Below, piece after piece: positions 1-5,008 of a DNA stretch of 6,714 nt (position 1 is its first letter; each line of letters begins with the position of its first letter). The notes below the pieces were generated by a model. That model saw nothing but the letters and a program-made list of their open reading frames with translations. It had not been told where the DNA came from and did not search any database. The DNA lies in NCBI GenBank assembly GCA_007122815.1, contig SKSV01000081.1, positions 1-6,714 on the forward strand, given 5' to 3'. This DNA is from Trueperaceae bacterium (lineage in GTDB: Bacteria > Deinococcota > Deinococci > Deinococcales > Trueperaceae). Position numbers and translations under genes: made by a program.

Positions 1-566
1 GGGGCGACGGCCTCAGTCTGCGCGCCAGCGAGAGCCACGACGTACGCTTCACCGATGTCGCCGTAGACGAAGACGACCTGTTGAGGTTACGTCCCGGGCC
101 GAAGGTCCTCAACGTCTGGTTCACGCTGCTGATCGCCGCCACTTACCTTGGTAGCGCCGCGGCAGCGCGCGACGCGCTCGTCGCCTACGCCATCGAGCGC
201 GTTCCGAGTGCGCTCGGGCATCCCGTAGCGGAGCTCGCGTCGTTCCGGCGTGATCTGGGCGAGCTGGAGGTGAGGCTGCGGAGTGCCCGGTCCGTGCTGC
301 GCTCAGCGGCCCGCGCTTGGGACGAGCGGCGCGACCAGCTCGAGGCCGAGGTGGCCAAGCTGGTCTGCGTCGACGCCGCCACACGTGTCACCGAGGACGC
401 ACTACGGCTCGCCGGTGGAGCGGCGCTGGGGTCGGGGCTGGTGCTGGCCCGACACTTTCGCGACACCAGAGCGGGTTTCGCCCACCCACCGTCAACCGAC
501 GTGGTCTACCAGCGCCTCGGCACCGAGCTCGTCGAGGCAGCGGCCAACGCCGTAGAGGATCGATAG
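1..566 (+). CDS. Acyl-CoA dehydrogenase family protein, C-terminal part (5' truncated by window edge)
   Basis: The reading frame is open from base 3, upstream of the in-frame TTG at 81, so that TTG is internal and the gene begins outside the window. About 187 residues are visible, ending at the TAG at 564-566. The first visible stretch (LRASESHDVRFTDV, then an acidic DEDDLL) is the middle beta-domain end typical of FAD-dependent acyl-CoA dehydrogenases. It is followed by the all-helical C-terminal domain: a hydrophobic helix (LLIAATYLGSAAAAR), a charged amphipathic pair, and the late family signature AKLVCVDAATRVTEDALRLAGG with RHFRDTRAG behind it. Members are soluble flavoenzymes that oxidise acyl thioesters, but some relatives (DszC, HsaA) are flavin monooxygenases. 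At the place where medium-chain enzymes carry the catalytic Glu just before the xxxRD element, I read Ala (447-449). Substrate therefore cannot be named, and a monooxygenase-like or divergent role is possible. The family call is firm and the reaction is not. The SDR gene follows 50 bp downstream on the same strand. Confidence 0.85.
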   Translation, partial: GDGLSLRASESHDVRFTDVAVDEDDLLRLRPGPKVLNVWFTLLIAATYLGSAAAARDALVAYAIERVPSALGHPVAELASFRRDLGELEVRLRSARSVLRSAARAWDERRDQLEAEVAKLVCVDAATRVTEDALRLAGGAALGSGLVLARHFRDTRAGFAHPPSTDVVYQRLGTELVEAAANAVEDR

Positions 567-569
567 GCG

Positions 570-585
570 GTACGGGTGTCCGTGC
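570..585 (+). terminator. Small hairpin just after the acyl-CoA dehydrogenase stop
   Basis: Bases 570-575 (GTACGG) pair with 580-585 (CCGTGC) around a GTGT loop; one of the six pairs is a T-G wobble. The hairpin starts 3 nt after the stop codon. There is no T-tract, so a rho-independent terminator is only a possibility, and a stem this short can arise by chance in GC-rich DNA. Confidence 0.25.
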
Positions 586-604
586 AGGAGTGATGGTCAA
601 GCCG

Positions 605-610
605 TAAGGT
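605..610 (+). promoter_or_regulatory. -10-like hexamer for a leaderless SDR transcript
   Basis: TAAGGT fits TANNNT and ends 6 nt before the ATG at 617, placing the expected transcription start at or next to the start codon. The same geometry precedes the other two complete genes. The overlapping AAGGTG (606-611) could instead act as a Shine-Dalgarno site 5 nt before the ATG. No good -35 hexamer was found (GTGCAG at 582-587 is a poor match). Confidence 0.4.
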
Positions 611-616
611 GTCTTC

Positions 617-1660
617 ATGATCCGTGGAACCATCCTGGTCACTGGCGCTTCGGGTTTCATCGCCGCACACGTGGTGCGTGAGTTGCTCGAGCGCGGTTAC
701 CGGGTGCGCGGGAGCGTGCGCGGGAACCTCAGCGAGGGGCGCTTCGACATGCTGCGGGAGCTGCCGGGAGCACAGGAGCGCTTGACGCTCCACAACGCCG
801 AGCTCAGCGAGGAGGGGCCTTGGCGGCGCCTGGTGGAGGGGTGCGACGCGGTGGTGCACGCGGCGAGTCCGTACCGTCTCGAGGCGCGCGATCCCAAGCG
901 CGAGCTCATCGACCCGGCGGTCGCGGGCACGCGCCACGTGATCGGCGCGGCGCTGCGTGCGGGGGTGCCGCGCATCGTGTTCACCTCGAGCCTCGCCGCC
1001 GTCACCGACGAACCCGTCACGGGCAAGGTGTTCACGGAGGCCGATTGGAACGAGCTTTCGTCGGTCTCGCGCAACCCGTACTACGCGTCGAAGACGGCGG
1101 CGGAGCGCGCTGCTTGGGCCCTCGCCCAGGAGTCGGGAGCCGAAGCGCGAGTCGTTAGCCTGAACCCGGGTGTCGTCATGGGTCCGTCCCTCACCCCCGG
1201 ACTGAACACCAGCAACTCGTTTCTGCGGGGCGCCCTGAACGGGACCTATCACGCGATCGTGTCGCTCGACTGGCCGCTCGTGGACGTGCGCGACGTCGCG
1301 CTCGCACACGTGGCCGCGCTGGAGTTCGACGCGGGGCGGGGTAGGTACATCTGCGTCGCCGAGACCCTCTCCATAGCCGAAGTCGTGCGGTTCCTGCGCT
1401 CGTCCGGTGTCGCCGAGGGGTACCAGCTGCCCCGCTTGCGTCTGAAGGGTCGACTGGGTGCCCTGTTGGCGCGAGCTTACGCTCGCACACGTCCACCCGG
1501 CGAGCGCTCCTACCTCCTGACGCACATCGGCAAGGAGTTCCGCGTGGATGGCTCGCGCGTCACGCGTGAGCTGGGCGTGGGGTACCGCGACGTGCGCGAG
1601 ACGCTGCGCGACACAGTCGCCGACCTGGAGCGTTGGGGCCACCTGCGGCGCGACGGGTGA
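617..1660 (+). CDS. NAD(P)-dependent extended SDR reductase / epimerase-dehydratase family protein
   Basis: This 347-residue protein is a complete extended short-chain dehydrogenase/reductase and should be a soluble oxidoreductase. It opens with the dinucleotide-binding motif ILVTGASGFIA (residues 6-16, G10xxG13xxA16). The Ala at the third glycine position is common in dihydroflavonol-reductase and GRE2-type aldehyde reductases. Arg29, Arg31 and Arg35 after strand 2 favour NADPH. The expected core elements follow: DAVVHAASP (78-85), the catalytic Ser in FTSS (S124 or S125), and Y155-x3-K159 in PYYASK. NPGVVMGP (183-190) and the DVRDVALAH segment (223-231) are typical of the substrate side of this group. 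Length matches the family (about 320-350). The best guess is an NADPH aldehyde or ketone reductase; a sugar-nucleotide epimerase/dehydratase is less likely. The ATG at 617 is chosen because the glycine motif follows immediately and a -10-like or SD-like element precedes it. It may be transcribed separately from the upstream flavoprotein gene. Confidence 0.9.
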   Translation: MIRGTILVTGASGFIAAHVVRELLERGYRVRGSVRGNLSEGRFDMLRELPGAQERLTLHNAELSEEGPWRRLVEGCDAVVHAASPYRLEARDPKRELIDPAVAGTRHVIGAALRAGVPRIVFTSSLAAVTDEPVTGKVFTEADWNELSSVSRNPYYASKTAAERAAWALAQESGAEARVVSLNPGVVMGPSLTPGLNTSNSFLRGALNGTYHAIVSLDWPLVDVRDVALAHVAALEFDAGRGRYICVAETLSIAEVVRFLRSSGVAEGYQLPRLRLKGRLGALLARAYARTRPPGERSYLLTHIGKEFRVDGSRVTRELGVGYRDVRETLRDTVADLERWGHLRRDG

Positions 1661-1662
1661 GC

Positions 1663-1675
1663 CCGGCGCAGCCGG
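1663..1675 (+). other. Short GC hairpin after the SDR stop codon
   Basis: CCGGC (1663-1667) pairs perfectly with GCCGG (1671-1675) across a GCA triloop, 2 nt after the SDR stop. It may help end the SDR transcript or protect its 3' end. It is short and could be chance. Confidence 0.25.
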
Positions 1676-1680
1676 ACGGG

Positions 1681-1710
1681 GCGCGGTGGGAGCCGTGCTC
1701 TCGCCCGCGC
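1681..1710. terminator. Strong hairpin between convergent SDR and peptidase genes, possible bidirectional terminator
   Basis: GCGCGG (1681-1686) pairs with CCGCGC (1705-1710). The helix continues through T1687-G1703, G1688-C1702, G1689-T1701 and GAGC/GCTC (1690-1693 with 1697-1700) to a CGT loop. This gives 13 pairs (two are G-T wobbles) interrupted only by a bulged C1704. It fills the middle of the 66-bp gap between two convergent stop codons, where a shared terminator would be expected. No T-tract follows on either strand, so termination by structure alone, or with Rho, is inferred rather than shown. Confidence 0.45.
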
Positions 1711-1726
1711 ACGCAGCCCGCGCCGA

Positions 1727-3397
1727 TCAACCGCCGGCAGCCTCGATCTGCTCCATCGTGAAGCTGACCAACTCCCGCACGGTCTCCTCGTCGCAGGCGA
1801 AGCGGGCCCCTGCTGCGGCGTATGCCTCGTCCAGGGGCACGGTGCCGCCGAGGGTCAGGAAGCGCCGGTACGCGGCCAGCGCCGCTTCGTGGTCGGAGAG
1901 CGCGTTGCGCCACACCTGGGCGGCGCCGAAGAAGGCGATCCCGTACTCCAGGAAGTAGAAGGGGACGCGGTAGACGTGGATGATCTGCCATCCCTTGGAG
2001 CGCTCGCGCTCCAGGCCGCTCCAGTCGATGCCGCCACCGAGCTCGTCGCTGATGCGCACCCAGGCGGCGTCGATCGCTGCGACGTCGAGCGAGTCTGGGT
2101 CTTGGGTGTAGACCCAGTGCTGGATCGCGTCGATCGCGCTGGTGCGGACCCAGAGCTCGAGCATGCGCTCGAGCTGGGCGCGAGTCGAGCGCCGCGCGTC
2201 CGCAGCAGCGTAGAACCCGCCGTGCTCGCGCTCCAGGTGCTTCAGCGTCAGCAGCTCGAGCGCTTGCGAGGCGAGCTCCCACGACTCGGGTCTACGCGCG
2301 GCGTGCATTGTCAGCGGCCAGCGCTCCTCGGTCAGCATCGAGTGGAGGGCGTGACCCGCCTCGTGGCGCATCGTGAGCAGGTCGTCGTCCGTCCCCAACG
2401 CGCTCCAGTAGATGTACGGCGAGCGCGAGCGCGGGAAGTACGACTGGTAACCGAGCCCCGGTACCTTGTTCGGCCGTGCTTCGAGGTCCAACCAGCCCTC
2501 ACGCAAGCGCTCGAAGCGCTCCCCCAACGAGGGGTCAAGCGCCTTCAGCATGCGTACCAGGCCCTCCTCGAGCTCGCTGACGTGCGTGAAAGGCTCCAGC
2601 GGCTCGGCACCCTCAGGGTCTGCGTCGAGGTCCCAGGGGCGCAGGGTGTCGAGGGCCAGTCGTCGTCGCCGCCGCTCGCGCACCTCACGTAGCGCCGGCA
2701 CCGCGCTGGCGCCCACCGCCGCGTGCAGGGTCAGGGCATCGGAGGGCCGGTACTCGTGCCGGTGCAGCGAGCGCCAAGCGTAATCGCGGTAGTCCGCGAA
2801 GCCGGCGTTGCGGGCGATGCGTTGACGCAAGCGAAGGAGCTGCATGAACAGCTCGTCGAGCTCTGGCCGGATGCGCTCCAGGGAGTTCTGGATGCCTCGC
2901 CAGGCGCGCTCGCGGAGCTCGCGATCGCGCGCCTCGAGCTTCTGCCGTGCCTGGGTCACGGTGAGCGACTCGCCGTCGAGATCCACGCGCACGCTGCCCA
3001 TGAGCTCGTCGTAGCGCTGGCCGAGCTCCGATTCCTCCGTCGCGAGCGGGATGTTGTCCGGGTGGTGGACGGCGACGTCGTCCTTGACGTGCTGCCACCA
3101 GACGCGCAGCTCGGGCGGTGGTTCGTAACCCGGCACCGCCAAGAGCTTGCGATCCAGCGCGTCGGCGGCCTCGCTCAAGTGCGGCGCCACCTCCCGCACG
3201 AAGCGCAGGTACGCTTCGCGGGCGGCCTCGTCGGCGGTGTCCTCGTCCTTGGCTCGCGCGAGCGCGGCGTAGGCCTCGCCCGCGTCGCGCTCCAACGAGT
3301 CGCGCTCGTCGAGCCAGGCGGGCACGTCGGCGGCGTCGAGGTCGGCGTCTAGAAGCTCGCGGACGCGCGGTTCGAGGTCTACCCAGGTCAGCGCCAT
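1727..3397 (-). CDS. M3 family zinc oligoendopeptidase (PepF/M3B-like)
   Basis: This 556-residue cytoplasmic metallopeptidase should cleave short peptides, recycling oligopeptides from protein turnover or uptake. The zinc site is the HEAGH motif at residues 345-349 (H345 and H349 bind zinc, E346 is the catalytic base). The third ligand is probably E374 in ESWELAS, 25 residues on. The preceding block (GYQSYFPRSRSPYIY, then GTDDDLLTMRHEAGHALHS) and the late substrate-binding block (HVYRVPFYFLEYG, 474-486) are characteristic of M3 oligoendopeptidases. An N-terminal helical half with SLERIRPELDELF and FADYRDYAWR (around 200-209) also matches. Length fits the usual 550-610; no signal peptide or membrane helix is seen. 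The ATG at 3397 is chosen because homology-like sequence begins directly after it. The frame stays open far upstream only as an antisense shadow of the amylase gene. No Shine-Dalgarno precedes the start; a -10-like box 5 nt upstream suggests a leaderless mRNA. It diverges from the amylase gene. Confidence 0.93.
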   Translation of the reverse strand: MALTWVDLEPRVRELLDADLDAADVPAWLDERDSLERDAGEAYAALARAKDEDTADEAAREAYLRFVREVAPHLSEAADALDRKLLAVPGYEPPPELRVWWQHVKDDVAVHHPDNIPLATEESELGQRYDELMGSVRVDLDGESLTVTQARQKLEARDRELRERAWRGIQNSLERIRPELDELFMQLLRLRQRIARNAGFADYRDYAWRSLHRHEYRPSDALTLHAAVGASAVPALREVRERRRRRLALDTLRPWDLDADPEGAEPLEPFTHVSELEEGLVRMLKALDPSLGERFERLREGWLDLEARPNKVPGLGYQSYFPRSRSPYIYWSALGTDDDLLTMRHEAGHALHSMLTEERWPLTMHAARRPESWELASQALELLTLKHLEREHGGFYAAADARRSTRAQLERMLELWVRTSAIDAIQHWVYTQDPDSLDVAAIDAAWVRISDELGGGIDWSGLERERSKGWQIIHVYRVPFYFLEYGIAFFGAAQVWRNALSDHEAALAAYRRFLTLGGTVPLDEAYAAAGARFACDEETVRELVSFTMEQIEAAGG

Positions 3398-3402
3398 GGA
3401 GG

Positions 3403-3408
3403 AGTGTA
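3403..3408 (-). promoter_or_regulatory. -10-like hexamer for a leaderless peptidase transcript
   Basis: On the minus strand TACACT (3408 down to 3403) is separated from the ATG by only CCTCC. A transcription start 6-7 nt downstream of the box would fall at the A of the ATG. The region upstream of this ATG is pyrimidine-rich on the coding strand and offers no Shine-Dalgarno site, which supports leaderless initiation. No convincing -35 element was recognised. Confidence 0.5.
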
Positions 3409-3448
3409 CGGTGGCGAGGTGGGTGGCGTGAGCGACTACCTCGCCGTT

Positions 3449-3454
3449 TACCAT
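3449..3454 (+). promoter_or_regulatory. -10-like hexamer for a leaderless amylase transcript
   Basis: TACCAT ends 6 nt before the ATG at 3461, the same spacing as at the SDR gene. It helps choose 3461 over the upstream in-frame GTG (3404) and the downstream ATG (3467). There is no purine-rich Shine-Dalgarno site at proper spacing before 3461. The box overlaps a 12-bp palindrome covering the start codon. Confidence 0.5.
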
Positions 3455-3463
3455 GGCGCCATG
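3452..3463. repeat. 12-bp perfect palindrome over the amylase start codon
   Basis: CATGGCGCCATG reads identically on both strands and spans the end of the -10-like box and the ATG at 3461-3463. The minus-strand peptidase start carries the same CATGGCGC octamer (3398 down to 3391). It might be a small operator or simply reflect NcoI/KasI-like base runs around ATG codons; function is unproven. Confidence 0.3.
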
Positions 3464-4906
3464 TCGATGCAGCCGCGCACCCCCGATTGGGTCAAGCACG
3501 CCGTCTTCTACCAAGTGTTCCCCGACCGCTTCGCACGCAGCGAACGCGTACCCAAACCCACGAACCTCGAGCCGTGGGAGGCGCCACCGACGGTGCACGG
3601 CTACAAGGGGGGCGACCTGCTCGGGGTGGTCGAGCGACTCGATCATCTGCAATCGTTCGGTGTCACCGCGCTCTACTTCAACCCGGTCTTCCAGTCCGGA
3701 GCCAACCACCGCTACCACACCCACGACTACTTCCGGGTCGATCCCATGCTCGGTGGCGACGAGGCCCTGCGCGAGCTCCTCGACGCCGCCCACGAACGCG
3801 GGATGAGGGTCGTCTTGGACGGCGTGTTCAACCATGCCAGCCGCGGCATCCTGCAGTTCCACGACGTGCTCGAGAACGGTCCGGCCTCGGCTTACCTCGA
3901 TTGGTGGCACGTCGAGGGTTTCCCATTGGGCGCTTACGGGGAGGGTGATGGCGAGCTGCGCTACAGCGCCTGGTGGGACCTGCCGGCGCTCCCGAAGTTC
4001 AACACCGACACGCCCGCGGTGCGCGAGTTCTTGCTGTCGGTGGGTGAGCACTGGTTGCGCTTCGGCATCGACGGATGGCGCCTCGACGTGCCGAGCGAGA
4101 TCGACGACGACGAGTTCTGGCGCGAGTTCAGACGCCGCTGCCGCGCGCTGAACCCGGAGGCGTACATCGTCGGAGAGCTCTGGGGAGCCGCCGAGCGCTG
4201 GCTTCAGGGAGACCAGTTCGACGCCGTGATGAACTACCAGGTCACCAAGACGGTCCTGGGTTACGTCGCCAAGGAGATCGACGACGCCGAGGTCGCGCGC
4301 TCTGGCTACGGCAAGGTCCCGAGCCTCTCCGCGCAGGGCTTCAAGAAGGCGCTCGAGCGGGAGCTCACCCGTTACCACCCGGAGATCGCGCAGGCGCAGC
4401 TCAACCTGCTGGGTTCACACGACACGCCTAGGGCCCTGACGGTGCTCCGCGAAGACCGCGAGGCCCTACGTCTGGCCTACGGGCTCTTGTTCGCCCTTCC
4501 GGGCGCTCCGTGCGTGTACTACGGCGACGAGATCGGCCTGGCGGGCGGTCACGATCCTGGTTGCCGGCAGGGCATGCCGTGGGGACGTGAGGAGTCGTGG
4601 GACCGCGAGACCCTTCGCTGGCTGAGTGATGTCGCGGCGTTGCGCCACGCTCACCCGGCGTTGCGCACTGGGAGCGCCGAGGTGGTGTACGCCCACCACG
4701 GTGTGGTGATGCTGCGGCGTCGAGAGGGCGAGGACGACCTGCTGGTGGTCGTGAACGCCGACGGCGAGCACGCCAGCCACGTGGCGCTAGAGGGCCTGCG
4801 CGACGGCGAGCGAAAGGCGCTCGTGGGTGAGGGTGAGCTGCGCGTGCAGGGCGGTCGCGTTCACGCTCGGGTGCCGGCGCGACGCTTGGGGGTGTTCGCG
4901 CTCTAG
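3461..4906 (+). CDS. GH13 alpha-amylase family glycoside hydrolase, neopullulanase/cyclomaltodextrinase-like
   Basis: This 481-residue enzyme should hydrolyse alpha-1,4 (and perhaps alpha-1,6) links in maltodextrins or cyclodextrins inside the cell. The (beta/alpha)8 barrel starts almost at the N-terminus (DWVKHAVFYQVFPDRF, 9-24). All GH13 conserved regions are visible: DGVFNH (120-125), GWRLDV with nucleophile D209 and R207, VGELW with acid/base E239, and GSHDTPR with stabilising D321. Region V reads LPKFN (177-181), close to the MPKLN signature of the neopullulanase subfamily. YYGDEIGLAGGHDPGCRQGMPW (353-374), in pieces, is the usual late-barrel and calcium-independent loop. A short beta-sandwich C-domain follows. 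There is no signal peptide and no N-terminal CBM34-like domain, although neopullulanases normally carry one. The start at 3461 places the barrel where homologues begin and fits the -10-like box; starts at 3404 (GTG) or 3467 are alternatives. The gene is divergent from the peptidase gene. Confidence 0.92.
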   Translation: MSMQPRTPDWVKHAVFYQVFPDRFARSERVPKPTNLEPWEAPPTVHGYKGGDLLGVVERLDHLQSFGVTALYFNPVFQSGANHRYHTHDYFRVDPMLGGDEALRELLDAAHERGMRVVLDGVFNHASRGILQFHDVLENGPASAYLDWWHVEGFPLGAYGEGDGELRYSAWWDLPALPKFNTDTPAVREFLLSVGEHWLRFGIDGWRLDVPSEIDDDEFWREFRRRCRALNPEAYIVGELWGAAERWLQGDQFDAVMNYQVTKTVLGYVAKEIDDAEVARSGYGKVPSLSAQGFKKALERELTRYHPEIAQAQLNLLGSHDTPRALTVLREDREALRLAYGLLFALPGAPCVYYGDEIGLAGGHDPGCRQGMPWGREESWDRETLRWLSDVAALRHAHPALRTGSAEVVYAHHGVVMLRRREGEDDLLVVVNADGEHASHVALEGLRDGERKALVGEGELRVQGGRVHARVPARRLGVFAL

Positions 4907-4930
4907 GACGGTACGAGCTCGCACGTGGAC

Positions 4931-4950
4931 GCGCGAAGGAGCCAGCGCGC
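4931..4950 (+). other. Weak GC stem after the amylase stop
   Basis: GCGCG (4931-4935) pairs with CGCGC (4946-4950) around a 10-nt loop, 24 nt after the amylase stop. There is no T-tract; recorded as a possible 3'-end structure only. Confidence 0.15.
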
Positions 4951-4973
4951 AGGTCCTGAGCGAGTTCTATCGG

Positions 4974-4998
4974 GTGGTCACGTGAAAGCTCACGCCAC
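4974..4998. terminator. Hairpin between convergent amylase and polymerase genes, possible bidirectional terminator
   Basis: CGTGA (4981-4985) pairs with TCACG (4990-4994) over an AAGC loop. After a 3-nt bulge (TCA, 4978-4980) the stem continues with GTGG (4974-4977) and CCAC (4995-4998), nine pairs in all. It lies 10 nt beyond the polymerase stop codon in a 102-bp gap between convergent genes. No T-tract is present on either side. Confidence 0.4.
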
Positions 4999-5008
4999 GC
5001 CACCGGGG

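Noticed and set aside
81..566. TTG at 81 as the start of the first gene
   Set aside because: The frame is open to the left edge and the 26 residues before it carry the conserved acyl-CoA dehydrogenase SHDVRFTDV block, so the true start is outside the window.
506..1642. Long minus-strand open frame opposite the SDR gene (378 codons)
   Set aside because: Its translation is rich in Arg, His and Val without family-like features, and it overlaps the well-supported SDR gene along nearly its whole length.
1889..2692. Plus-strand open frame opposite the peptidase gene (267 codons)
   Set aside because: It mirrors the conserved peptidase codons and has no domain features or plausible initiation signals.
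3404..3460. GTG at 3404 as the amylase start, with GGAGGA at 3398-3403 as its ribosome binding site
   Set aside because: The GGAGGA touches the GTG with no spacer, the 19 extra residues are not barrel-like, and this start would overlap the peptidase -10-like box. The start at 3461 fits better, though it is not proven.
3398..4378. Open minus-strand frame extending the peptidase upstream by about 327 codons, antisense to the amylase gene
   Set aside because: It is stop-free because of GC-rich codon use opposite a real gene. Its translation lacks any recognisable domain, while the plus strand shows all GH13 motifs. The peptidase family starts near 3397.
4911..4924. Near-palindrome around CGAGCTCG after the amylase stop as a hairpin
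   Set aside because: A palindrome with no loop bases cannot fold into a stable RNA hairpin, and one arm pair is mismatched.
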